39,820 nt of DNA from Acidobacteriota bacterium (GTDB taxonomy: Bacteria > Acidobacteriota > Terriglobia > Bryobacterales > UBA6623). Below, one piece after another: positions 32,109-39,820 of this stretch (position 1 is the stretch's first letter; each line of letters starts with the position of its first letter). The position numbers were made by a program, and so were the translations under genes. Under the pieces are notes generated by a model. It was not told where the DNA came from, did no database searches, and saw only the letters and a program-made list of their open reading frames with translations. The stretch spans positions 1 to 39,820 of the forward strand of contig JAQBUE010000023.1 of assembly GCA_027624045.1 (NCBI GenBank). The letters run 5' to 3'.

Positions 32109-33359
32109 ATGCGAATCGCGACAACAGTGGCGGCCCTCACACTTGCTCTCCTGACGGTTGAAATCCTGCTGCGGGTGATGGGAGTTGCTCATCCTGTCTT
32201 CGATCAGGCTGATCCAGTTCTAGGGAATTCGCTGACCCCCTTTGCCGAAGGCCGCCAAAGCCGCGAGGGTGAGTCGTTCGTGAGGATCAACAGCTTCGGG
32301 TTCCGGGACTGCGAACGGAGTTTTCGAAAACCGAGTGGCGTGATTCGGATCGCCGTGCTGGGCGATTCCTTCACCGAAGCCCGCCAGGTAGATCTGAAGG
32401 ATACGTTTTGCTCCGTGCTCGAAAAGGAACTGCGGGCACAAGCACTGCCCGGAGGCAACAACGTTGAGGTGCTGAATTTTGGCATCTCAGGCCATGGCAC
32501 CTCTCAGCAACTGCTGAGCCTTCGTCAGCGGGTGTGGCCCTTTCAGCCTGACATTGTGCTACTGGCCTTCTACACAGGTAACGACGTTTCGGACAACTCT
32601 CGAGCTCTCAAGGGGGCGTCCAGCATCCCCTACCACTACTACGAAGGCTCCGAATTGCGGCTTGACCGGAGCTTTGCTCGTACCGATTCGTTTCAGTTTC
32701 GCTCCGGTTCGCTGATGAACCTGGCGCGGCTGGCGATCGGCCGCTCAAGGCTGCTCCAGCTCATCAACCACGCGCGGCTCATGAAGAAACTGGACCATTT
32801 GCGCGAGCAGGGGCAGGGCTCCGGATCGGCGGGACCCTCCGAGCCCGGGATACGGCGCGAAGTTTATGTGCCACCGGTGGACTCAGCTTGGGCGGATGCC
32901 TGGCGCGTCACCGAAGGGCTCCTCGCTGAGATGAACACTGATGTCCGCTCGAAACAGATCCCTTTCTTCGTTGTCTCGCTGAGCAGCGGCATTCAGGTAC
33001 ATCCTGATCGGGAACAGCGGTCGAGGTTCTTGCGCGAACGAGTGATCGAAGATCTGTTCTATCCCGATCGCCGCGTCGAGACGGCCGGAGCTCGCGAGGG
33101 TTTCCCGGTGCTGCTTCTGGCTCCTGATTTCCAGAAGTACGCTGAGGCAAGCGGTGTCTTTCTGCATGGTTTCGAACCCCACTTGGGCTTTGGGCATTGG
33201 AATGAAAACGGCCATCGGCTGGCGGGCGAACGGATCGCTCGCTGGCTCGTGTGTAGAATCAGGGGGTCGCGCACAATGGGGGGTGAAACCGCGGTATGGC
33301 CTTCGCCTTGTCCCCACTTGGCTCTGTTTGGCCCGAGAACCATCTCCAACAGTTGGTAG
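32109..33359 (+). CDS. SGNH/GDSL-family hydrolase, membrane-anchored
   Basis: A 416-aa protein. An N-terminal hydrophobic segment (MRIATTVAALTLALLTVEIL) is a signal anchor. The SGNH blocks are visible: IAVLGDSFTE with Ser87, NFGISGHGTSQQLL (Gly), FYTGND with Asn158, and a C-terminal His in GHWNENGHRLAG (His363 or His369). The His block has Glu where Asp often stands. Such proteins remove or transfer acyl groups on polysaccharides or lipids. The start at 32109 is the first Met of the hydrophobic segment; the frame is open much further upstream, over the opposite-strand gene. The last 35 residues are Trp/Pro-rich and unlike the family. Confidence 0.85.
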   Translation: MRIATTVAALTLALLTVEILLRVMGVAHPVFDQADPVLGNSLTPFAEGRQSREGESFVRINSFGFRDCERSFRKPSGVIRIAVLGDSFTEARQVDLKDTFCSVLEKELRAQALPGGNNVEVLNFGISGHGTSQQLLSLRQRVWPFQPDIVLLAFYTGNDVSDNSRALKGASSIPYHYYEGSELRLDRSFARTDSFQFRSGSLMNLARLAIGRSRLLQLINHARLMKKLDHLREQGQGSGSAGPSEPGIRREVYVPPVDSAWADAWRVTEGLLAEMNTDVRSKQIPFFVVSLSSGIQVHPDREQRSRFLRERVIEDLFYPDRRVETAGAREGFPVLLLAPDFQKYAEASGVFLHGFEPHLGFGHWNENGHRLAGERIARWLVCRIRGSRTMGGETAVWPSPCPHLALFGPRTISNSW

Positions 33360-33440
33360 CTGTGGACTACAGCAGCTCGTTGTCTTCGTATAGTTCTAGC
33401 GTCTACGGGTCGATAAGAAGATCGAAGAGGCCGACATCGT

Positions 33441-34772
33441 ATGCCGACAAATGCGGCACCGGTACGGCACGACTTCCAACCCAAGGAGGACCGCTCCATA
33501 CCGGAGGCGGAAGCTCTCAGCAGCCCCACTGGCATTGTTCGCCCATCAGACGTCCTATTCCGCCGTCAGCCGATCTACAATGCTCGCTTGGACGTAGTGG
33601 GTTATGAATTGCTGTTCTGTGGAGATCATGACCTCAAGGAGCCGCGCAGCGCCGACCGCGGAGCTACCGCTCAACTCCTCGCCGACGCCTTCATAGATCG
33701 TGACCTGGACTCGGTAACGGGAGGGAAGCCGGCGTTTGTCAATGCTACGGTAGACTTCTTGCTGAAACAGCGGGTTCGGGCCCTGCCGCCACATCAGGTG
33801 GTTATCGGGATCCCGGAAGACATCCGCGTTGACGAGCAACTGCTCGCCTCCATCGAGCAGATGCGATTGATGGGCTATATCTTCGCACTTGATAACTTTG
33901 GCCCCTCACAGGATCGGGCACAGTTGCTGGAGTTGGTCGATTACATCAAGGTCGATTTGCAACTCTGGGATACCTCGCAGTTAACGAGTGTAGTTGACGA
34001 TCATCGACACTACCAGGCACGCTTGCTGGCGGACAATGTCGAATCGAAGGAAGAATTCGAGATCTGCAAAGGTGCGGGATTCGAGTTATTCCAAGGCTTC
34101 TTTCTCTGCAAGCCGGGCGTTGTGCGTGGTCAAAGAAGTCCGCCCAGCCAACTGAGTAACCTGAAGCTGATCCAGGATCTTCGCCGTCCGGACGTGGAAA
34201 CTAAAGAAGTGGAAGCTGTCTTCAAGACCGACGCTCTGCTGACATATAAGCTTTTTCGTCTTAGTAACTCGGCCTTGTATGGGCGGCGCCATCGGATCGA
34301 TTCGGTTTGCCAGGCTCTGCGACATCTGGGCTTACTAAGGGTTGCCGACTGGGCCTCTATTCTTCTGCTGACGCGGATCAGCGATAAACCACATGCCCTT
34401 CTCTCAATGGCGCTCGTGCGGGCAATGATGTGTGAGAGCTTGGCTAAGACGACGGGTCAGCCAAGCCCAGATAAGTTCTTTCTTGGCGGGTTGTTGTCTC
34501 TCATGGACGCGATGCTCGATCGCCCCATGGAGGAAGTCGCGGCAGTTCTCCCGCTGCACCCGGATATCATAGAGGCATTGGTAGAGCGCGGAGGCTTGTT
34601 AGGTGAGGCCATTCGATGTGTCGAGTCTTACGAGCGTGGTGTTTGGCAGCAGGTCAGCTACCTGAGTCTGGGCCGTCGAGAGATTAAGTTGGCCTATTTA
34701 GATGCAGTTCGGGGGGCTGACAAGCTGGCGGCTAAGTTGGCTGATGATTGTCCGATTGGCCCCGCAAGCTGA
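33441..34772 (+). CDS. EAL-HDOD (YuxH-like) signalling protein with degenerate EAL
   Basis: A 443-aa cytoplasmic protein. Residues 38-230 are an EAL-like fold: RQPIYNARLDVVGYELLF keeps the first Glu (YELL), but the DDFG loop reads LDNFG and the catalytic second Asp is missing, so cyclic-di-GMP hydrolysis is unlikely. Residues 235-430 are an HDOD domain (LFRLSNSALYG, QALRHLGLLRVADWA). This EAL-HDOD layout occurs in signalling proteins that act through protein contacts. A second HDOD gene follows 446 bp later on the same strand. Confidence 0.88.
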   Translation: MPTNAAPVRHDFQPKEDRSIPEAEALSSPTGIVRPSDVLFRRQPIYNARLDVVGYELLFCGDHDLKEPRSADRGATAQLLADAFIDRDLDSVTGGKPAFVNATVDFLLKQRVRALPPHQVVIGIPEDIRVDEQLLASIEQMRLMGYIFALDNFGPSQDRAQLLELVDYIKVDLQLWDTSQLTSVVDDHRHYQARLLADNVESKEEFEICKGAGFELFQGFFLCKPGVVRGQRSPPSQLSNLKLIQDLRRPDVETKEVEAVFKTDALLTYKLFRLSNSALYGRRHRIDSVCQALRHLGLLRVADWASILLLTRISDKPHALLSMALVRAMMCESLAKTTGQPSPDKFFLGGLLSLMDAMLDRPMEEVAAVLPLHPDIIEALVERGGLLGEAIRCVESYERGVWQQVSYLSLGRREIKLAYLDAVRGADKLAAKLADDCPIGPAS

Positions 34773-35218
34773 TTGCCCGCTAAGACGGTGGCCAGAGTGG
34801 CCATCCGGTTGACGCTCCCTGAGCCAATTGCCCAGACCGGCCTGAGACCTCTCTTCCCAGAACTGGTCAGCGGCGAGGTCGACGTGGAGTCAACGCGGCT
34901 TCGGGAATCAGAACTTGTGGTTGCCCGAGATCTTCCACTCGAAACCCGGGTAGATCACCCTCGACCTCGCAACGAGAAGCTCGCCCGCCGCCAGTGACGA
35001 GTACGGCTATGGGCACGTCTCAGGACCCCCTCGCGTTCCGAGCATCTTTCGCCGTCGCAATCACCCGATCCCGCACTCTCCACCAGCCGCCGCCGGTCAC
35101 AGGAATAGTGCCTAAGGCCATCAGATCCGAGGGGGTTACGACGGAACCCACATTAGGAGTTCGACCGCTTACTAGAGGCCCGCGGAAATCGAGCCGATAA
35201 GCCCAAAAGAAGTAGCCG
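34773..35218. other. Gap between the two HDOD genes
   Basis: 446 bp without a convincing gene. A minus-strand frame over 35020-35220 (YFFWAYRLDFRGPL, then DLMALGTIPVTGGGWWRV) reads like part of a protein but has no clear start, and its upstream half is the antisense of the next HDOD gene. It could be a decayed gene. Confidence 0.45.
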
Positions 35219-36298
35219 ATGCCGCAAGCGCTGCCAAGAGACACCGCCGAACTGCTAACAACCCTGGAGGGCATTCCCCCATTTCCACCGATTGCCATTC
35301 GGTTGCTCCAGTCATTGTCGGACGAAACGATTGAAGTCAGCGAGCTTGTTGAGCTGATCCGGGCGGACCCGAAGCTCACCGCCGCCCTAGTGCGGCGCGC
35401 CAACTCAGCCGCCTACGGTTGTGTCAAGGAGGTGGATAGCGTACGGGATGCCTTGGTGCTGCTCGGCTTCGACACCGTGAGGGTTATGGCCCTCACTCTG
35501 GCGGCCGGCACCTACACTCAGACGGTCCTGAAGATACCGGAACTGCGGCGATGCTGGACGCACTCGCTAGCGACAGCTGTTCTAGCCGAGGAACTGGCTC
35601 GATCCAGGTCTGCACGGCCCGACCAAGCCTATACCGCCGGACTCTTGCACGACCTCGGTAGGCTCGGCCTGCTCGTAGCTTATCCGAATGAGTATGCTGA
35701 CCTTCTCAAAGAGGCGGATAGCGAAGGGCCGAAGAATGACTCGACTTACTTGCTGGACCGTGAACAGCGCCGTTTCGGGGTGGACCATTGCGAAGCGGGC
35801 CTTATGCTTGCGGAGAAGTGGGGGTTTCCGGAGGAACTCACTCGCATCGCGGGGCGCCATCACGACCGTTGCTACGGAGCCACTGCTGATCTGCTGACGA
35901 TCGCTCATGTGGCGTGCCGGCTGGCCGATACGTTTGAGTTCGACGTCATCAAAACAACAAGGCCATTCACCTTGGAAGACGCCCAGGAGGTGTTCCCGGA
36001 AAGTGACGCAAGCACGATCTGGAAAGAGATCGAGGGGCTGAGGCAGCACGTCTATGAGAAGATCAACTCGCTCGATGAGAGCCTCGGTGCAGCGGCTGGT
36101 GAGGGTACGCTTTCGCCAGAAAGCTCGTTGCCGATTGCTTCCGTGCAGGTCTCCACGGAAACGCCCGTCTCGAAGCCCGCGGCGTCATTATCGACGCCCA
36201 GCGTGACCGGCTCCGAGCTACCCATGATGTTTGCCGCCAGTGCGGGAGCGTTCTTGGCTGCAGCTTTCGCCCTCTTTCTCTGGCTCACCTCAAGCTGA
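35219..36298 (+). CDS. HDOD-domain protein with C-terminal membrane anchor
   Basis: A 359-aa protein. HDOD domain at about 10-270 with VRRANSAAYG, CWTHSLATAV (His115), LLHDLGRLG (His144-Asp145), FGVDHCEAG (His190) and GRHHDR (His214). A Ser/Pro/Thr-rich linker (about 280-330) leads to a single membrane helix at the very end (about 334-357, MMFAASAGAFLAAAFALFLW), so it should be tail-anchored with the HDOD in the cytoplasm. There is no clear Shine-Dalgarno before the ATG. HDOD proteins are usually non-catalytic signalling scaffolds. The pairing with the EAL-HDOD gene points to a common pathway. Confidence 0.88.
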   Translation: MPQALPRDTAELLTTLEGIPPFPPIAIRLLQSLSDETIEVSELVELIRADPKLTAALVRRANSAAYGCVKEVDSVRDALVLLGFDTVRVMALTLAAGTYTQTVLKIPELRRCWTHSLATAVLAEELARSRSARPDQAYTAGLLHDLGRLGLLVAYPNEYADLLKEADSEGPKNDSTYLLDREQRRFGVDHCEAGLMLAEKWGFPEELTRIAGRHHDRCYGATADLLTIAHVACRLADTFEFDVIKTTRPFTLEDAQEVFPESDASTIWKEIEGLRQHVYEKINSLDESLGAAAGEGTLSPESSLPIASVQVSTETPVSKPAASLSTPSVTGSELPMMFAASAGAFLAAAFALFLWLTSS

Positions 36299-36468
36299 TT
36301 CGCGATTCCTGGCAGCTAGAAACCGGGTAAGGCACCGGTAATTCGGTCAATCGGAATCGATTCTCTTTCTTGTGACCGTCCTTATACTGATTGGGTGTTG
36401 TGGGCCGTGCCTGCGAGTCACAGGCACTCTGTGCCACAACAGCTACCAAGTTGAGAGGGGATGCCGGG

Positions 36469-38619
36469 ATGGTGCTTCGTTGGCGAATTAACGCCGCTGT
36501 TCTAGCGGGGCTGCTGGCAACCGGGATGGGATTGAGTCAGCAACAGGGTCCGGTGTATCCGGACACGCGCCAAGTCGATCACGTTGATGTCTATCACGGC
36601 GCCAACGTCGCCGACCCCTACCGCTGGCTGGAGCAGGACGTTCGTGAGGAGCCGGCAGTCGCGGACTGGGTAGAAGCCGAGAACAAAGTTACGCTCGCGT
36701 ACCTCGACACCATTCCTCAACGCGAAGCGATCCGGCGCCGCTTGACGCAACTCTGGAACTTCGAAAAGTACGAACCTCCGGTCCAGGCCGGCGGCCGCTA
36801 TTTCTTTCGTAAGAACGACGGTCTCCAGGACCAGTCTGTTCTCTATCGAATGGATTCACTCGCTGCCGCGCCTCAAGTGCTTCTCGATCCGAACACCTGG
36901 TCTAATGACGGTACGGAGGCGTTGACCAGCATCGCTCCAAGCCCTGACGGCCGCTATCTGGCCTACGGTGTGGCGCAAGCGGGATCGGACTGGCAGACAT
37001 GGCACGTGATTGAAGTTCCGTCGGGGCGTGTTCTCGACGACAAGATCGCCTGGGTGAAGTTCAGCGACGCGTCGTGGACGCGCGACGGCAGGGGGTTCTT
37101 CTACAGCCGTTTCGATGAGCCGAAAGAGGGCGCGGAATTCCAGGGCCTCAATCTCAACCACAAGGTCTACTATCACCGGCTAGGCACTCCCCAGGGTGAG
37201 GATGTGCTGGCCTACCAGCAGCCGGACCACCCTGACTGGATGTTCTTTGCGCGGACAACCGAGGATGGCCGGTTCGTAGTCATCACGGCCCAGGTTGGAA
37301 CCGACGAACGCCACCGTATCGCCTATCGCGATCTCACCGAGCCCTACGGATTGCCGACCGATCTCATCACGAACTTCGAGCATGAATATACGTTCGTCGC
37401 CGGCGATGGGCCCGTTTTGTATTTCCAGACCAATCTCGACGCACCGCGGCGGCGTCTCATTGCGATCGATACAAGGCAGCCGGAACGCGATCACTGGATC
37501 GAGATCATTCCGCAAGCAGACGACACGCTGCAGCAGGTGACGCTTGTCGGTAATCTGTTGATCGCTTCTTATCTAAAGGACGCCAAGACGGCGGTCAAGA
37601 TTTTCAAGATGGATGGCGAGTTTGTGCGGGATGTTGAGTTCAGTACGATCGCCACGGCCACTGGATTCGGAGGAGGCCCAGACGACACCGAAACCTTCTA
37701 TTCGATGATGAGCTACACGCTGCCGCCCACCATCTATCGATACGATTTGATCAGCGGTAAGAGCACGGTTTTCCGGCAACCGAAGGTCACTTTCACTCCC
37801 GAGGATTTTGAAGTCAAGCAAGTGTTCTATCGCAGCAAAGACGGCACACGCATGCCGATGTTTCTCGCCCACAAGAAGGGGATATCGCTTGACGGCGGCA
37901 ACCCTACGCTGCTTTACGGATACGGCGGTTTTGATATTTCGTTGACGCCGCGCTTTCTGACCGCGCGCATCTGGTGGCTCGAACAAGGCGGCGTTCTCGC
38001 GGTGCCCAACCTGCGGGGTGGCGGAGAGTACGGCGAAGCGTGGCACAAGGCGGGAACCAAACTGCAAAAGCAGAACGTGTTCGACGACTTCATCGCGGCC
38101 GCGGAATGGCTCGTTCAGAACAACTACACGCGTAAGCAGAAACTCGCTATTCAAGGGCGCAGCAACGGCGGCCTGCTGGTCGGTGCGGCGATGACGCAGC
38201 GCCCGGATCTATTCGGGGCGGCTCTGCCCGCCGTGGGCGTCATGGACATGCTTCGTTTTCACAAGTTTACCGCCGGGCGCTTCTGGACCGATGACTATGG
38301 TTCGGCCGACGATCCCGAACAGTTCAAGGCCCTGCTTGCGTATTCGCCCTACCACAACATTCGCAAGGGAACATGCTACCCGCCAACGCTTGTAACGACG
38401 GCGGACACAGACGACCGCGTCGTGCCGGGCCACAGCTTCAAGTTCATTGCGCGGCTGCAAGCGGCGCAAAGTTGCCCGAACGCTGTGCTAGCGCGCATCG
38501 AGACGCGCGCCGGGCACGGCAGCGGAAAACCAACGTCAAAACAAATCGAGGAAGCCGCGGACGAGTGGGCGTTTCTCGTCCGAAATCTGAGCGTGGAAGA
38601 GCCGGCAACCGCGAAATAG
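36469..38619 (+). CDS. Prolyl oligopeptidase (S9A family), secreted
   Basis: A 716-aa serine peptidase cleaving after proline in short peptides. A signal peptide (RWRINAAVLAGLLATGMGLS) precedes the typical N-terminus PDTRQVDHVDVYHGANVADPYRWLE. The beta-propeller follows (about 80-430), then the alpha/beta-hydrolase part with Ser565 in GRSNGGLL, Asp648 in DTDDRVVPGHS and His683 in AGHGSGK. The start at 36469 is preferred because AGAGGGG lies about 9 nt upstream. It stands alone on the plus strand and ends 38 bp from the convergent RNA-binding gene. The length matches the family. Confidence 0.95.
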   Translation: MVLRWRINAAVLAGLLATGMGLSQQQGPVYPDTRQVDHVDVYHGANVADPYRWLEQDVREEPAVADWVEAENKVTLAYLDTIPQREAIRRRLTQLWNFEKYEPPVQAGGRYFFRKNDGLQDQSVLYRMDSLAAAPQVLLDPNTWSNDGTEALTSIAPSPDGRYLAYGVAQAGSDWQTWHVIEVPSGRVLDDKIAWVKFSDASWTRDGRGFFYSRFDEPKEGAEFQGLNLNHKVYYHRLGTPQGEDVLAYQQPDHPDWMFFARTTEDGRFVVITAQVGTDERHRIAYRDLTEPYGLPTDLITNFEHEYTFVAGDGPVLYFQTNLDAPRRRLIAIDTRQPERDHWIEIIPQADDTLQQVTLVGNLLIASYLKDAKTAVKIFKMDGEFVRDVEFSTIATATGFGGGPDDTETFYSMMSYTLPPTIYRYDLISGKSTVFRQPKVTFTPEDFEVKQVFYRSKDGTRMPMFLAHKKGISLDGGNPTLLYGYGGFDISLTPRFLTARIWWLEQGGVLAVPNLRGGGEYGEAWHKAGTKLQKQNVFDDFIAAAEWLVQNNYTRKQKLAIQGRSNGGLLVGAAMTQRPDLFGAALPAVGVMDMLRFHKFTAGRFWTDDYGSADDPEQFKALLAYSPYHNIRKGTCYPPTLVTTADTDDRVVPGHSFKFIARLQAAQSCPNAVLARIETRAGHGSGKPTSKQIEEAADEWAFLVRNLSVEEPATAK

Positions 38620-38657
38620 GCACTGCGAATGCCGAGGCGCAAACAAGGTTTGCCGGC

Positions 38658-39062
38658 TTACCAGCGCTGACGGTCTTGGTCGCGTGTGTTGCGCCGGCTA
38701 CCGCCCTTGCCGCCCCGACTCGGCCGGTCGCCACCGCCACCGCGACTTGGCCGGTCGCCACCGCCGCTGGGCGCGCGATCGTAGCCTTCTCCGCCACCGC
38801 CGCCGCCGAAGGAAGGAGCTTTGGGGCGCGCCTCATTGATAACCAGAGGACGCCCGTGGCAATCCTGACCGTTGCAGCTTTCGATCGCCTGCTGTGCCGC
38901 TTCGTCGTCGTAGATTTCGACGAACGCAAACCCCCGTGAATCGCCCGTGAAGCGGTCACGCATCATGGCCAGAGAGTCCAAAGCAACACCATGCTCTGTA
39001 AACCAGCTTTGCAATTCGGTTTCTGCCAAGCTGTACGTTAGGTTGCCTACATAGAGCTTCAT
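38658..39062 (-). CDS. RRM-domain RNA-binding protein
   Basis: A 134-aa protein with one RNA recognition motif (about 1-78): RNP2 is LYVGNL (3-8) and RNP1 is RGFAFVEI (43-50). Residues 84-134 are a Gly-rich, Arg-rich tail that repeats GGGDRPSRG twice, then basic residues. Bacterial proteins of this type, best studied in cyanobacteria, bind RNA and are often cold-induced. The upstream region is long (380 bp) and can fold into a hairpin, so the mRNA may have a structured leader. No strong Shine-Dalgarno is seen. Confidence 0.9.
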   Translation of the reverse strand: MKLYVGNLTYSLAETELQSWFTEHGVALDSLAMMRDRFTGDSRGFAFVEIYDDEAAQQAIESCNGQDCHGRPLVINEARPKAPSFGGGGGGEGYDRAPSGGGDRPSRGGGGDRPSRGGKGGSRRNTRDQDRQRW

Positions 39063-39261
39063 CGGAGTTCTCGGTACATCCCCTTTTCTTTGATCCAGGT
39101 CCGCTCCTCAGCGAGCAGCATTGAAGGAACCGCCCTGGAATCGCGCCGGTGCGGTGCCGCCAACACAGCTGAGGCTAACCTGGCGCCTCATGGCGACCAC
39201 TATCCTCCCAAACTCAACCCATGAAGTCAAAGACCTGTCGCGGCAGTGCAGGGCGGCTTCA

Positions 39262-39282
39262 AACGCCAAGCCGTTTGGCGTT
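39262..39282. repeat. 8-bp inverted repeat in the RRM upstream region
   Basis: AACGCCAA (39262-39269), loop GCCGT, TTGGCGTT (39275-39282), perfect arms. It lies about 200 bp upstream of the RRM start. It could be an RNA hairpin in the leader or a protein-binding site. Confidence 0.6.
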
Positions 39283-39354
39283 GAGACACTAGCTCCCCAG
39301 AACACTGCGGCACCTGCTCCAGTCGTTTCGGGTCCGCTGCTGACGCCACAAAAG

Positions 39355-39383
39355 AAGAGGACCCCTTGCGGGGCCCTCTTTTT
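39355..39383. terminator. Intrinsic terminator, usable on both strands
   Basis: AAGAGG-A-CCCC, loop TTGC, GGGG-C-CCTCTT with one mismatch. TTTTT follows on the plus strand; on the minus strand the stem is followed by TCTTTT-like sequence. It is 63 bp past the stop of the glycine-zipper gene, which it most likely ends; no plus-strand gene is visible that it could end. Confidence 0.75.
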
Positions 39384-39445
39384 CCCATTGACTCGATTCT
39401 AGATCTGAAACGAATAACTCGCTCCCGGCCGTCCGTAAGAGTTCT

Positions 39446-39820
39446 TTAGAGCGCCTCGGTGATCGACACCGGATTCTGAAGCGTAAACGTTACCACCGTT
39501 TCGCTCGGGATGACCGCGGCATCACCGCGTGTCGCCAAGACCGCTCCACCGCCGGCTCCGGCGCCAACCGCGGCGCCTTTGGCCGCTCCTTTGCCCCCGC
39601 CGGCCACCGCGCCAATCGCGGCGCCGATGGCGCTACCGATACCGACCTTCACGGCGTCCTTCTTCTTCGTCGACGCGGCTTCAACGCCGTAGACGCTGCT
39701 TTGGACGTCGATCGTCTGTCCATCGGCCGTTTCAAGCTGCGTGATGCGTATCCCTAACAGCCTGTGGTGGAAGTCCCACATTGAAACAAGAGTCGATAAA
39801 CTTGTTCTATGGCAATGGGA
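39446..39820 (-). CDS. Glycine-zipper protein, 5' end at or beyond the window edge
   Basis: The visible part has a short N-terminal region with TQLETADGQTIDVQSSVYGV, a glycine-zipper stretch (VGIGSAIGAAIGAVAGGG and onward, GxxxG pattern, long enough to cross a membrane or assemble) and a beta C-terminus (SETVVTFTLQNPVSI). An ATG at 39781 would give 111 aa, but the frame stays open to the right edge with no stop, so the gene may start outside the window. It is probably an envelope protein of unknown role. The terminator at 39355 follows it. Confidence 0.7.
   Translation of the reverse strand, partial: SHCHRTSLSTLVSMWDFHHRLLGIRITQLETADGQTIDVQSSVYGVEAASTKKKDAVKVGIGSAIGAAIGAVAGGGKGAAKGAAVGAGAGGGAVLATRGDAAVIPSETVVTFTLQNPVSITEAL

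Larger units (their letters stand above)
39063..39445. other. Upstream region of the RRM gene, no gene seen
   Basis: 383 bp with no credible coding frame. It holds an 8-bp hairpin (39262-39282) and a terminator (39355-39383). On the minus strand it is the leader/promoter region of the RRM gene. Confidence 0.6.

Noticed and set aside
34773..34997. A 74-codon frame with a TTG start right after the EAL-HDOD gene
   Set aside because: No ribosome binding site and no protein pattern; the start touches the previous stop by chance.
39121..39402. A 93-codon plus-strand frame upstream of the RRM gene
   Set aside because: It runs through the terminator hairpin at 39355 and has no supporting features.

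Overview
The window is GC-rich bacterial chromosome, densely coded, with genes on both strands. The best guess is an Acidobacteriota genome of the Solibacter/Bryobacter type. This is inferred from the tonB-exbB-exbD-exbD-TPR lipoprotein string next to yajC-secD-secF-tgt, the many Tat-exported enzymes (sulfatase-like, amidase, DapA-like, xylose-isomerase-like, RidA), an S9 oligopeptidase, an RRM RNA-binding protein, and the general codon style. No rRNA, tRNA or CRISPR was seen, so the lineage is not proven.

Layout. 0-2.3 kb: a Tat-exported sulfatase-fold hydrolase with Thr at the nucleophile position, then a ferredoxin-like protein. 2.3-3.7 kb: a small accessory module with a ribbon-helix-helix-like regulator gene and two small unknown genes diverging from a promoter with two near-identical palindromes, plus one more small gene. 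3.7-6.5 kb: a minus-strand operon accC-accB-(DnaC-like ATPase). 6.7-9.4 kb: exported RidA, and a bifunctional (p)ppGpp synthetase/hydrolase. 9.4-18.8 kb: a long minus-strand housekeeping block, transcribed P1 peptidase -> tgt -> yajC -> secD -> secF -> tonB -> exbB -> exbD -> exbD -> TPR lipoprotein, closed by an intrinsic terminator. 18.9-21.1 kb: two consecutive NAD-dependent sugar epimerases. 21.1-22.0 kb: a DUF1778/GNAT (TacA/TacT-like) toxin-antitoxin pair with its own operator. 22.0-25.3 kb: Tat amidase and a convergent AsmA-family protein.

25.3-28.7 kb is the accessory-looking part. About 1.1 kb without recognisable genes but with hairpins is followed by the tail of an IS1595/ISXO2-type transposase, a strong terminator hairpin, and a compact operon. 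The operon holds an unknown 246-aa protein, a PIN-domain nuclease-like protein, a small basic protein read in another frame inside the PIN gene's tail, and an unknown 81-aa protein. This operon is the best candidate for an undescribed system.

28.7-39.8 kb: a PLP aminotransferase of the glutamate-1-semialdehyde type; a Tat DapA-like protein and a Tat TIM-barrel isomerase; an SGNH hydrolase; an EAL-HDOD protein with a degenerate EAL part and a tail-anchored HDOD protein; a prolyl oligopeptidase; an RRM protein with a long upstream region; and a glycine-zipper protein at the right edge.

The central block serves the cell envelope and its energy (Sec export, TonB energisation, tRNA queuosine, stringent response). 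The flanking genes are mostly exported catabolic enzymes. Three genes have a TATAAT-like hexamer only 6-8 nt before the start codon, which suggests leaderless mRNAs.
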